From contig NZ_FNUJ01000002.1 in assembly GCF_900107925.1 (NCBI RefSeq), forward strand, positions 868,001 through 932,000: a stretch of DNA of 64,000 nucleotides. The letters are read 5' to 3'. Positions 17,478 through 27,400 of this stretch are shown in pieces (position 1 is the stretch's first letter; each line of letters starts with the position of its first letter). The stretch is from Amycolatopsis pretoriensis. GTDB taxonomy: Bacteria > Actinomycetota > Actinomycetes > Mycobacteriales > Pseudonocardiaceae. The notes beneath the pieces are model-generated. The model saw nothing but the letters and a program-made list of their open reading frames with translations, was not told the DNA's origin and ran no database searches. The position numbers and the translations under genes are program-made.

Positions 17478-19298
17478 TCAAGAGGTGATGCTGACGTCGT
17501 ACGTGCGCAGCCAGCGATCGACCTCGACGACGGGCAGCACGAACTGCAGGTTGTTCGCCATGGTCATCATCTCCCGCTGGCCGTCGGCAGCATCCTTTAC
17601 CTTGTCCACGTCCAGCAACTCCCGCAGCGGGGACGCACCGTCGTTCAGCACAGCGGCCAGATCGGCTCGCACGACCTTGGCGTGGTCGGAGGAAAATGTC
17701 GCCGGATAGGCACTTTTGGCCCTCCACAGCACTTCGGGCGGCAGGAGATCGCTCACCGCTGCCCGCAGCAGGCTCTTCTCCCGGCCATCGGCAACCTTCA
17801 TCTGCCAAGGCACGTTCCACACGTACTCGAGCAGCACGTGGTCACAGAACGGAACCCGGACCTCCAGTCCCAGCGCCATGCTCATCCGGTCCTTGCGGTC
17901 GAGCAGGTACAACAACGGCCCTTGCAGGCTGAGGTAGAGCACCTCGCGCATCCGGGCTGCCAGACCGGATTCACCCGCCAACCGGGGAACCCGTGCCAGC
18001 AACGTCCGGTAGCGGTCACGCTCGTCGTCGTGGGGACGGACACTGGCCAGCACGTCGGGGGCCAGGCAGTCGGTGAGTCTCGGCGCCGAGCCGAGCCAGG
18101 GAAAGGTGTCGCCCCAGACGGTCGACCGGTCAAAGAACCAGGGGTACCCGCCGAACACCTCATCGGCACCTTCGCCCGACAACGCCACCGTGGACCGCGC
18201 GCGGATCTGCTCGAAGAGCAGGTACATCGAAGCGTCGAACTGCCCCAGGCTGGGCAGGTCACGGGCGGCCAGCGTCGTGGGCGTGACCTCGGACAACGCC
18301 GACGGGTCCACGACGATCGGTGTGTGGCCCACACCGATGTGCCGGGCCGCGGCCAACGCGAACGGCGTGTCACGGTCCGGACGCAGCGCGGTGGCCGTGA
18401 AATCGGCGTCGGCGCCGGCGAAATCAACGGAATACGACTGCAGATCGCGATACGACCGCAGTGCGGCGAGCGCGGTGACGGCACTGGAATCCAGACCGCC
18501 GGAAAGGAGCGTGCACAACGGCACATCGGCGACCAGCTGATGAACGACGACGTCGTCGAGTATCTCCCTGACAGCGCTCACGGTGGTGGCGTAGTCGTCA
18601 TGGTGCTCACGACTGACGAGGCGCCAGTACGGAGTCTCGTGCGTGCCGGACCGGTCCACCCTGGCCAGATGCCCCGGTTGCAGCTGGCGCAAGTCCGTGA
18701 ACGGCGTCTCCCAAGGCATGGTGAGCCGTGGGTTGAACAGAATGGGCAGCTTGTCCACGCTCATCCGCGGTGTGAACAACGGGTTCGCCAGTATCGCCTT
18801 GGGTTCGGAGGCGAACAGGATGCCACCGTCATACGCGTAGTAGTACAGGGGCTTCACGCCGAGCCTGTCCCGCACCAGGACCAGTTCCTCGCGGGTGGCA
18901 TCCCAGATGGCGAGCGCGTAGATCCCCCGCAGCCGGTCGACGAACCCCGCTCCCCATTCCAGGTACGCGGAGAGCACGACTTCGGTGTCGGAGGAAGTGC
19001 TGAACCGATGGCCGAGTGTGCTCAGCAGTGTTCGCAACTCGCGAAAGTTGTAGAGCTCACCGCTGTAAGTCAGCACCGTGGCGGTTTCCGGTCCGCCCCG
19101 CCGCGCCAGCATCGGTTGCACGCCGCCCTCGACGTCGACGACCGCGAGCCTGCGGTGACCGAGCCCGACGTGCGAGGCGAGCCACAACCCGGCCGCGTCC
19201 GGGCCACGAGGGCGCAGGGTCTCGGTCATGGCCGCCAGCGTCTTCCGCTCGAGGGTCAAGTCCCGGGTGAAGTCGACCCAGCCGGTGATGCCGCACAT
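17478..19298 (-). CDS. Asparagine synthase (glutamine-hydrolysing), AsnB type
   Basis: A 606-residue amidotransferase: an N-terminal class II glutaminase domain with Cys2 after Met (MCGITGW) and a C-terminal synthetase domain with the pyrophosphate loop LSGGLDSSAV and the GEGADEVFGGYPWF motif. It normally amidates the beta-carboxylate of an adenylated aspartate using glutamine nitrogen. Two adjacent ATGs (19301, 19298) exist; I chose the second, which leaves Cys as residue 2 as the mechanism requires. In NRPS loci such paralogues amidate a carboxylate of the product or a precursor; with the aspartate-oriented enzymes nearby, Asn, methyl-Asn or hydroxy-Asn formation is plausible. Confidence 0.9.
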   Translation of the reverse strand: MCGITGWVDFTRDLTLERKTLAAMTETLRPRGPDAAGLWLASHVGLGHRRLAVVDVEGGVQPMLARRGGPETATVLTYSGELYNFRELRTLLSTLGHRFSTSSDTEVVLSAYLEWGAGFVDRLRGIYALAIWDATREELVLVRDRLGVKPLYYYAYDGGILFASEPKAILANPLFTPRMSVDKLPILFNPRLTMPWETPFTDLRQLQPGHLARVDRSGTHETPYWRLVSREHHDDYATTVSAVREILDDVVVHQLVADVPLCTLLSGGLDSSAVTALAALRSYRDLQSYSVDFAGADADFTATALRPDRDTPFALAAARHIGVGHTPIVVDPSALSEVTPTTLAARDLPSLGQFDASMYLLFEQIRARSTVALSGEGADEVFGGYPWFFDRSTVWGDTFPWLGSAPRLTDCLAPDVLASVRPHDDERDRYRTLLARVPRLAGESGLAARMREVLYLSLQGPLLYLLDRKDRMSMALGLEVRVPFCDHVLLEYVWNVPWQMKVADGREKSLLRAAVSDLLPPEVLWRAKSAYPATFSSDHAKVVRADLAAVLNDGASPLRELLDVDKVKDAADGQREMMTMANNLQFVLPVVEVDRWLRTYDVSITS

Positions 19299-19345
19299 CA
19301 TTTTCCCCTTCGGCAGACAGACGTGGATTCACGGATGCGGGCCGC

Positions 19346-20479
19346 TCAGCGCAGTGACACGCGTGGCTGCCGGCCCACCGCCGACCGGCCGGCGAGGAAC
19401 TCGTCGAGGTGAACGAGACGTTTCCCGGTCACCCCCGGGCATTCCCATCGCAAATCGGACCGGGCAGGCCGTTGCTCGTCGTGGAAGTACACGGCTTCGA
19501 AGCCATCCTCGGAGGACATGGTCAGCATCGGATTGGCCACCAGGAAGTCACGGACCGCTGGCCGGTCGCGCACCACGCGCAGCAGCAGCCGTTGTTCGCC
19601 GAAGTGGTTGGCCGGGAGCGTGACCTCCGGATGCATCTTGCGTTTGAACTGGAACAGTCCCTTGCTGAGGAACGGCTCGCAGCCGGACAGATCCACCCGC
19701 GTGACTCCGTGGCCGGCAGCCCACCGGAAGATCATGATGTAGAGCGCCAGGTAGGTGGCTGATTCGTAGGCTTTCGAACCGCCACCCTCGACACCGGCCA
19801 ACCGGATCACCAGGGTCCGGCCGTCGAGTCTGCACAGCATCCCGGCGGTCCGCCGGCCTGACTCGCACAGGAAGAACAGCACGCCCCTGCGAAACAGACA
19901 GGCCCACGCCGTACGACGGGACTCCGATCGCGCCGCGGCGCCGTGCCGAACAGCCATCGTAGGACGGTGCATGCCGTCGTAGAAGTGGTCGAAATCCACC
20001 GCGCTCGAAGCGACCTCAAGAGTACGTTCCCGCGCGACCAGTTCCCTGGCGTACTGCTGGCGGGCTTTGCGCGAGATCCGTCCGAGCACCGTCTCGAAAT
20101 CCCGGCCGACGGGGACGGAGAGAGTTATCCGCAGCGGTGCGAGCACACTGCGGGCCGGCAGCCGCGCCGGGATCCGGCGCACCGGCAAGCCCACTGCCAG
20201 AATGTCGGTGTCCGGGACGGCCTCGGCGTGCACCAGCTCCGGCCAGGTGCTGCGACGCTCGGTGCGTGCGGAGACGCCTCCTCGTCGCTGTTCGAGGAAG
20301 TCGAGTACGTGAACCACTCCACGAGACAGGCCGCCGTACGCGAACACCGGAGCATCCGGCGAACCGGCGGAGCGCACCACAGCCGGACGCAGCTCGACTG
20401 CGGCATCGACCAGGGAATGCGCACGAACGATCCGCGGGTCGGCACTGTTGTTCCATGCGTAGCGCCAGTTCGTCAGCAC
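19346..20479 (-). CDS. GNAT/FemAB-like acyltransferase
   Basis: A 377-residue protein with the look of BioF2/FemAB-type doubled GNAT folds: ARQQYARELVARERTLEV (about residue 135) leads into an acceptor half, and the second half contains LAGVEGGGSKAYESATYLAL and the strand HGVTRVDLSGCEPFLSKGLFQFKRKM, where FemX-like enzymes have their G-x-n-KxxF motif. It probably transfers an acyl or aminoacyl group from CoA or from aminoacyl-tRNA to an amine. The GTG start is preceded by GGAG. Inside the operon it may acylate or extend the peptide. It could also use an aminoacyl-adenylate or tRNA product of the aaRS-like protein, though nothing proves that link. Confidence 0.6.
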   Translation of the reverse strand: MLTNWRYAWNNSADPRIVRAHSLVDAAVELRPAVVRSAGSPDAPVFAYGGLSRGVVHVLDFLEQRRGGVSARTERRSTWPELVHAEAVPDTDILAVGLPVRRIPARLPARSVLAPLRITLSVPVGRDFETVLGRISRKARQQYARELVARERTLEVASSAVDFDHFYDGMHRPTMAVRHGAAARSESRRTAWACLFRRGVLFFLCESGRRTAGMLCRLDGRTLVIRLAGVEGGGSKAYESATYLALYIMIFRWAAGHGVTRVDLSGCEPFLSKGLFQFKRKMHPEVTLPANHFGEQRLLLRVVRDRPAVRDFLVANPMLTMSSEDGFEAVYFHDEQRPARSDLRWECPGVTGKRLVHLDEFLAGRSAVGRQPRVSLR

Positions 20480-20507
20480 CGCACGACCTCCATCTCGTGT
20501 CCTCTGA

Positions 20508-21860
20508 TCACGCGGACGCTGTATCTCGGACGAGTGCGGCGAGTTCCGCCAAGGTGCTGACGCGGGTTATGTGCTCATCCCGCATCGGAGGGAGCGACGA
20601 GTCGTCGTAGCAGCCGGAGCCGTGTACGACCACGTCGGTGTCCGCGGCGATCAGTCCGCGTTCCCTGGCTACCAGCACGCCTGTCAGTACCTTGATCAGT
20701 GACCACTCGCGGATCGACGCCGGGTCCGCGCCGATCTCGATACCCGCGTTCGACGCCACAGCACGGACTCGGTCGAAGCGATCCAGGCATTCCCGCTTGG
20801 ACACCACGACCCCGCCTCCGCCATACCTGCCGACGATCGCGTTGACCTGCGCGGACGTCGCCGGGGACTTGGTGTAGAAGGTGGCGTCGATCGTCTCTTC
20901 CGGAGCATCGGTCACCGCGGGGAACTCGAGAGCGGCTCCCTGCCGCCAAAGTCCCGCCGCCGAGTCGTACTCGTAGTCGGGCACCTTGGTACCGAGGAGG
21001 CTGGTCACCATGTCTGGCGTGGCCAATTGCTGGACCAGGAAAAAGCCGGGATGGTTCGCCGGCACACTCAGGCCCGGAAGTCCCGTTGCGAGCGCCTCGA
21101 AGCCGAGGTGGTAGCCGAGCAGGCCGAACGCACTGGACACGGCGTGTGCGTGGAACCGCGGAGGCGAGTCCTCGGTGACCGGGAGCAACTCGGCCTCGAC
21201 AAAGGCCCGCGCCGCGTCGGCGATGCGGTAGTTGTCGAGATCGAGGGTGTACCAGACCCGGAAACCCGTGGTGTCCATGATCTCCGCCGCCTGCGCGGCG
21301 ACGACCTTCGCCGACAGTTGCTTGACATCAGCGGGCTGGTCGACGTTCACCATGGCGACCGGATTGACCGAGTGCAGGGCGCCTTCCCAGGTGAGCGCAC
21401 AGTCGCGCAGCTTCACCCGCGAGCTTTCCGGGACGAGCATCACCATGCGCAGTTGCTCGGGGGTGACCAGACCGCACTCGTACGCCCGCGCGATTGCGTC
21501 GCGCAAGGCCGTACCCTTGTTGCCCGACGTGGGCGTGAAGACCAGGATCCGCTCACCGGTACGCCGAATGTGGCTGACCGCACGCGAGACCATCAGCAGC
21601 GACGCCATCGTCTTGGTCGTCCTTGCGCCGGGATTGCGCATCAGGTCGAAGAGAAACATGTTCTCGCCGACCTGGCTCAGCCCGATGTCGGTGACGTCGG
21701 TGAACTCTTCGAAGACCTCCAGCGGCTCCAGCGGGATCGCCAGGTCACCGCCCCGAGCGGCAGTCACGACGCGAGCGACGGCCCGGATGTGCTCGTGGTA
21801 CCTGCTGAGCGCATTCTGCACGATATTGACCGCGCCTGTCTGGTCCGCAGCCGACGTCAT
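20508..21860 (-). CDS. DUF6002-type, threonine-synthase-like fold II PLP protein
   Basis: A 450-residue protein similar to fold-type II pyridoxal-phosphate enzymes: a candidate Schiff-base Lys in ARTTKTMAS (about residue 85) and a phosphate-loop-like TPTSGNKGTALRDAI (about residue 113). It differs from true threonine synthase in having Lys in SGNKG where Thr is usual. The C-terminal third (SKRECLDRFDRVRAVA, VLTGVLVARERGLI) matches the general layout of the family. GGAG precedes the ATG at 21860. I recall DUF6002 proteins from NRPS/PKS loci without an assigned reaction. A beta-elimination or replacement on an O-activated amino acid is the obvious guess, and only a guess. Confidence 0.6.
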   Translation of the reverse strand: MTSAADQTGAVNIVQNALSRYHEHIRAVARVVTAARGGDLAIPLEPLEVFEEFTDVTDIGLSQVGENMFLFDLMRNPGARTTKTMASLLMVSRAVSHIRRTGERILVFTPTSGNKGTALRDAIARAYECGLVTPEQLRMVMLVPESSRVKLRDCALTWEGALHSVNPVAMVNVDQPADVKQLSAKVVAAQAAEIMDTTGFRVWYTLDLDNYRIADAARAFVEAELLPVTEDSPPRFHAHAVSSAFGLLGYHLGFEALATGLPGLSVPANHPGFFLVQQLATPDMVTSLLGTKVPDYEYDSAAGLWRQGAALEFPAVTDAPEETIDATFYTKSPATSAQVNAIVGRYGGGGVVVSKRECLDRFDRVRAVASNAGIEIGADPASIREWSLIKVLTGVLVARERGLIAADTDVVVHGSGCYDDSSLPPMRDEHITRVSTLAELAALVRDTASA

Positions 21861-21891
21861 TGGATCACTCCTAATCAAGTGCGTTGCACGA

Positions 21892-22830
21892 CTACTCGCG
21901 GGAACCGGCCGAATCAGCGCTTCCGTAACGCACTGCCTCCCCCCTGGCCACTGCGGCCGATACTGCGTTTTCAAATGCCATTTCGGTTCCTTTGAACACT
22001 CCGGCCGCCCGAGGATAGTTCACGACGACATCGGTGAAACCGAGTTCGCGACAGCGACCGACGGTATCAGCGAACCGCTCGACCGACTCGTACGGCTCGG
22101 AGACCACACGACTCACGTTGACCAGCTTGGCCAGCTCGCGGACGTCACGCCCCTCCTCCTCGCAGACGTGCTCCAGCCGGCGCATCTGCTTGCCGAGCAA
22201 CTCCCAGCTGTCCGGCTCCGGCCGAGCCCCCGGTTGTCGTGTGTCGCCGATAGTGACCCACACATCGGCGTACCGGGCGACGACAGCCATACCGCGCGAC
22301 CCCGAGGCAGCAACGGCGAACGGCACTCGAGGGTGTTGGACGCAACCAGGAATCATCCGAGCGTCCACCGCGGTGAAGTGTTTGCCGGCGTAAGTGGTCA
22401 CTTGGTTGCGCAGCAGCATGTCCGATAGCTCGACGAACTCCGCGAATCTGTTCGCGCGCTCCCGCCCGGACAGTTCTGGGCCACCGAGCAGCAGTGCGTC
22501 CGGGCCGAGCGCGCCCGCGCCCACACCGAACACGAACCGCCCTCCCGAAACCTCGTCCAAAGTCATCACTTGCTTGGCAAGCACCACGGGGTGGCGGAAG
22601 TTCGGTGTCGTCACCATGGTCCCGATCCTGATCCGATCGGTAATGGCGGCCACCGCGGTCAAGACCGTGAGGGAATCGTGCCAAGCTCCGTCACGCAGGT
22701 TCCGCCACGAATGGTGATCGAACACCCAAGCGTGGTCGAGGCCCATCCGCTCCAGGCCGGTCCAGATCCGCCGGGTTCGAGCCCATTCGTACTCGGGAAG
22801 CACCACCGCACCCAACCGCACGCTCGCCAC
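21892..22830 (-). CDS. LLM-class (luciferase-like) F420- or flavin-dependent oxidoreductase
   Basis: A 312-residue TIM-barrel enzyme of the bacterial luciferase superfamily. Characteristic stretches: WVFDHHSWRNL near residue 35, RIRIGTMVTTPNFRHPVVLAKQVMTLDEVSGGRF read in two parts around residues 66-98, and the phosphate-binding VAASGSRGMAVVARYADVW (about residue 170). The GTG start has GGAG 8 bases upstream, 16 bp after mbtH. In peptide loci these enzymes oxidise amine or alpha positions of carrier-bound or finished products. Whether F420 or FMN is used cannot be read reliably; the pattern fits the F420-type actinobacterial group. Confidence 0.82.
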   Translation of the reverse strand: MASVRLGAVVLPEYEWARTRRIWTGLERMGLDHAWVFDHHSWRNLRDGAWHDSLTVLTAVAAITDRIRIGTMVTTPNFRHPVVLAKQVMTLDEVSGGRFVFGVGAGALGPDALLLGGPELSGRERANRFAEFVELSDMLLRNQVTTYAGKHFTAVDARMIPGCVQHPRVPFAVAASGSRGMAVVARYADVWVTIGDTRQPGARPEPDSWELLGKQMRRLEHVCEEEGRDVRELAKLVNVSRVVSEPYESVERFADTVGRCRELGFTDVVVNYPRAAGVFKGTEMAFENAVSAAVARGEAVRYGSADSAGSRE

Positions 22831-22846
22831 GCCCGCGTCTCCTGGC

Positions 22847-23104
22847 TTACGCCGACCGACTTGCCGGCGTCGCCCCTGGCTCGTCCTCGCCGGCCGGGAT
22901 GCTCATCTTTTCGACAAGACTCCGCGGTCTCATGTCGATCCAATGACTCTCGATGTAGTCGAGGCAGGTTTGCCGATCAGTCTCCGGGAGCCGAACCGAC
23001 CAACCGCCCGGGACCTCGGCGAAGGCGGGCCACAGCGAGTGCTGCTCTTCGCGGTTCACCAGTACGAGGAATCGACCGTCAGGATCATCAAAAGGGTTTT
23101 CCAC
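22847..23104 (-). CDS. MbtH-like NRPS accessory protein
   Basis: An 85-residue chaperone that binds and activates adenylation domains. The family signature is almost complete: [23 protein letters not shown], a VPGGW turn, and [12 protein letters not shown] near the end. I start it at the GTG (23104), which follows GGAAGGA and leaves 28 bp after the transporter gene; a longer in-frame start overlaps that gene. Its placement inside the operon, and the number of A domains encoded upstream in the transcript, make it the obvious partner for some of them. Confidence 0.93.
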   Translation of the reverse strand: MENPFDDPDGRFLVLVNREEQHSLWPAFAEVPGGWSVRLPETDRQTCLDYIESHWIDMRPRSLVEKMSIPAGEDEPGATPASRSA

Positions 23105-23132
23105 GACTACCGTCCTTCCACCAGCGGAGATC

Positions 23133-24407
23133 CTATTTGGATTCTTCCGCCAGCACATCTGACTCAACCGTTGCGCTGGCCAGCGCGCGGTTGTTCAGCC
23201 TGGGATAGAAAACCAGTGTCACCAGGATGAGAAAAATCCCTGCCGCCACATACGGGATCTGGACACCGAACGAATCGGCGAGAAGGCCTCCGAGTGCCGC
23301 ACCCACCGGCCCTCCGATCATTACCACCATCCTACTCGACGAGAGCACCCTGCCCAAGAGATTGCGGGGCACAATCTGCTGGCGGAGCGTACTGACCACG
23401 ACATTCTGCGCAGTCGTCAGCGCGCCGGTCGCCAGCATCATGAGAGCCGCGACCCAGACATTGGCGACGAGCCCCAGCACCAGAACGGCCACCCCCACGC
23501 CGGCCTTCCCCGCGAGCAGTACCGTGCCGGAGCCGAATCGCTTGCCGATGGCCGAGGCTGCCAATCCGCCGGCCGTCGCTCCCACCGCCGTCGCGGTCAG
23601 CAGCAAGCCGAACCCGATGTCCGGGAGCCCGAGAGCTTGCTTGGCCAGCAACGCCAGCATCGCGAACTGCGCCGAGGCGACGATGTTGCTGAGGCAGCTG
23701 ATCGCGGCCAGCGCCTTGAGGGTGCGATTACCGAGCAACCACCGGATACCCTCGACGATTTCCGCTCGCGCGCTCTTGCGGGGAGCGTCGGACGTCGCCT
23801 TGGTCGCGGTGTCCGGCCGGATCGACCGGATCAACATGCCGCTGGCCGCGAAGGACAAGGCGTTCCCCGCGAACGGCAGGACGTGCCACACACCGAACAA
23901 CGCGGAGCCCAGCGGCGGTCCCACGAAGTCCTCACCGTTGATTTCCGCTGCGGCGATCCGCCCGTTCGCCACCGACAGCTGCCGTGGATCTCGTGACACG
24001 AAATCGGGAACGGCCGACTGGGCCGCGAGGTCGAAGAAGACCTGCCCGACACCGAGGACGAATGCGGTGAGCACCAGCCAAGCCAGGTTCACCCACGCAG
24101 TCAGGATCAGCACGACGAGAACGATCAGGATCGCGAAACGGACGATGTCCGCCCACACCATCACCTGCCGACGGTCCAGTCGATCGACCACGACACCGGC
24201 GTACAGCGAAACCAGCACCCAGGGAATCTCGACAGCCACGACGACCAGGCTCAATGCCAGGGGGCTGTTGGTGATTTGGAGGACCAGCAGAGGCAACGCG
24301 GCCGCGTGCATACCGGTGCCGGTGGCCGACACGAGCGTAGCGGCAAAGAGCCGATGGAAGCGCCCGCCCAGTTTCACCTTCGAGTTGCCAGGTTCCTTTG
24401 TACGCAC
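23133..24407 (-). CDS. MFS exporter (EntS/MFS_3-like)
   Basis: A 424-residue integral membrane protein with about 10-12 hydrophobic helices and the family's inter-helix loop [16 protein letters not shown] between helices 2 and 3. It belongs to the MFS_3 type that exports enterobactin and other peptides or macrolides by proton antiport. The GTG start lies 18 bp downstream of the terminal NRPS gene, with GGAGGA upstream. Likely role: secretion of the NRPS product and self-protection. Confidence 0.85.
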   Translation of the reverse strand: MRTKEPGNSKVKLGGRFHRLFAATLVSATGTGMHAAALPLLVLQITNSPLALSLVVVAVEIPWVLVSLYAGVVVDRLDRRQVMVWADIVRFAILIVLVVLILTAWVNLAWLVLTAFVLGVGQVFFDLAAQSAVPDFVSRDPRQLSVANGRIAAAEINGEDFVGPPLGSALFGVWHVLPFAGNALSFAASGMLIRSIRPDTATKATSDAPRKSARAEIVEGIRWLLGNRTLKALAAISCLSNIVASAQFAMLALLAKQALGLPDIGFGLLLTATAVGATAGGLAASAIGKRFGSGTVLLAGKAGVGVAVLVLGLVANVWVAALMMLATGALTTAQNVVVSTLRQQIVPRNLLGRVLSSSRMVVMIGGPVGAALGGLLADSFGVQIPYVAAGIFLILVTLVFYPRLNNRALASATVESDVLAEESK

Positions 24408-24425
24408 TTTCAGAAATTCCTCCGG

Positions 24426-27400
24426 TCAGACACGGGAAATAGGTTGCTCTGCTGCTGCTTCCTGCCAGGACAGCCGCGCGAACACCTCGGACACGATTCT
24501 TCCGATGCTCAGCATGGGCTGGGCGTCCATCATGTCGTCGTGTGCACAGTCGATCGAGTGAGACTCCACGCCTCCCTGAGCGAGATCGGTCCAGCCCGTT
24601 CGGTGTTCGTCCTCGGCGCGCCGCGACTCGGCCGCCTCGATGCTGACGATTCTTCCGCGACACGGCTGTGATTGATGGGTGTCGAGGAGCCGGATGCAGT
24701 GCTTGGTCATCGCCGACAGTTCGGTCACCTCGTCGCCGGACAGCTCGGCCGGTACGCCCTCGGCGGCGCCACGGATCGATTGCTCGATCAGCTGGAGCAG
24801 ATCTTCCGGCAGTTCCTCCGCGGGCTGCCCGTTCCCGCGCTCGGCGGGGGCGGCGTCGAACAGGATGAGAACCGGTACCTCCTCGCCGAGGTTCTCGAGT
24901 ACTACCGCCATCTCTTGGGCGACCACCCCACCGAAGGACCACCCGGCCAGCAGGTAGGGGCCGTGCGGTTGGATCTCCCGGATGTGCGCGAGGTAGTCCT
25001 GGGCGATTTCGCCGAGCGAGCCGGGGCGCTCCGCGCGTTCGAGGTACCCGCTGGATTGCAGGCCGTAGACCGGATGGTTCCCGGGCACGTGCGGAAGCAG
25101 CCGCGAGTAGCACCAGCTCAGTCCGCCGGCCGGGTGGACGATGAACACCGGAGTGCGGTCTCCAGCCGCCCTCAGTGGCAGCACCGTGGCCAGCGAATCG
25201 GACTGGCCGGCATCGAGCCGCGGCGCCAGGTCCGCGACGGTGGGCGCTTCGAACAGGGTTCTGACCCCCACTTCGGCACCCAGCGCGGAGCGAATCCGGC
25301 TCACCAGGCGAATGGCCAGCAGAGAATGCCCACCCAGGTCGAAAAACCCGTCGTCGATGCCTATGCCGCCGACAGCCAGCACTTCGGCGAACAGCTCGCA
25401 AAGGATCTCCTCGCGGGGGTTCCGCGGCGCCCGCGACAGGCTCGAACCACCGGAATCCGGAGCCGGCAACGCCCGCCGGTCCAGCTTTCCGTTCGAGGTC
25501 AGCGGCAACGCGCCCAGCATCACCACCGCGGCGGGCACCATGTAGTCCGGCAGCACTTCACCCGCGAAACGACGCACCTCGACCGGATCGACATCGCCCA
25601 CCACGTACGCGACGAGGCGCTTTTCGCCGGGCCGGTCCTGCCGGGCGACCACCACGGCCCGGCTCACGCCCGGACACCGCACCAACGCCGCCTCGACCTC
25701 CCCCACCTCGATGCGGAAACCCCGGATCTTCACCTGGCCGTCGACGCGCCCAACGAATCGCAACCGGCCATCGACGTTCCAACGTACCAAATCTCCGGAC
25801 CGATACATCACCCCGCCGGGCGAGCCGAATGGGTCGGCCACGAACCTCTCCGCCGTCCGGCCCGGCTGATTCACGTAGCCCCGCGCAACGCCGGCTCCGG
25901 CGATGTACAACTCGCCGACAACGCCGACCGGAACCGGAGACAGCCGCTCATCCAGCACGTAGACGCTCACGTTGTCCAACGGCCGGCCAATCGGCACCAC
26001 ACCGGATATCCCATCGGCTCCCCGATAGGCACCGGCGGTTGCTATGATTGTCGTTTCGGTCGGCCCATAGCCGTTGACCACCACAGTTCCCGGGCACACG
26101 TCGAGAACCCTCGCGACCGCCCCCGGCGACGCCACATCACCGCCGGTCTCCACCTGACGCACACCGGCGAACATTTCCGGGTGCTCCTCGGCGGCGACGC
26201 CGAACAGGCCGGCGGTCATCATCAAATGGGTGATTCCGCGGTCGGCGATCTGTTCCTTCAACGCTCCGAGCGAAGGGTCACCGGCCGGCGCCACCACGAC
26301 GTGCGCGCCGTTGAGCAACGGCGACCACATTTCGTAGATCGACGTGTCGAACACGTGCGGCGAGTGGAAGAGCACCCGGTCACCGGCCTCGACCCGGCCG
26401 ACGCCCTCCCGCACGAAAGCCGCCACGTTCGCGTCCGTGACCGCGACCCCCTTGGGCTTCCCGGTCGAGCCCGACGTGTACATGACGTAGGCCGGCTGCC
26501 TGGCATCGCGGGCGCGCCCGGGAGCAACGGCACCGCCGACGACCTGGTCCGTCCTCAGCACGGTCGCACCGCCGGCCAGCGCCTCGGCGACGAAGCCGTG
26601 CGAGCTCAGCGACTCGTCCACCAGCACCACCCGGGCGCCGGTGTCCGCCTGGGCCATCGTCATCCGCGAGACCGGGAAGGCCGTCGAGAGGGGGACGTAG
26701 AACCCACCGGATTTGGCGATGGCCACCAACGCGACCACCAGGTCGACGGAACGCTCCATCAACACGACGACAGCGGACTCGTGCCCGACGCCGTGACGGA
26801 TCAGCTCGTGGGCGACCCGGTTCGCCCGCGCGTCCAGTTCGGCGTAGGTCAACGCCAGGTCGCCACCGGACACGGCCGGCGCGTCGGGAGTCCGCGCAAC
26901 CTGATCGGCGAACAGTTCCGTCAAGGTCACGTCCGGCAGCACGCTCCGGGTGCCGTTCCATTCCACCAGCAACCGGTGACGTTCGGCGGGACCGACGACA
27001 TCGATGTTCCCCACCCGAACGCCGGGGTCGGCGAGGACCGCTTCGAACACCCGTTCAAGCCGGGCCAGAAACCCTTCGACAGCAGGCCGGTCGAACAGCG
27101 CGGTTCGGTACTCCACCTCGACGTCGAGGCCGGCGTTCCCGCCCGCCGTGTCGAAAAGCTCGGACAAGGTGAAGGTCAGATCGAATTTCGCCTGCGCGGT
27201 ATCGGAATCCGCTTTCACGGACTCGGTCCGCAGCCCGGCGAGCTCCCAGTCCGCGTGGGTGTTGTTCTGCAGGCTCATCATGACCTGGAACAGGGGTGTG
27301 ACACCTCGGGTCCGGCTCGGGTTGAGCGCCTCGACCACCGCTTCGAACGGAACGTCCTGGTGCGCGTAAGCAGCGAGGTCGGTCTCCCGCACCCGGCGGA

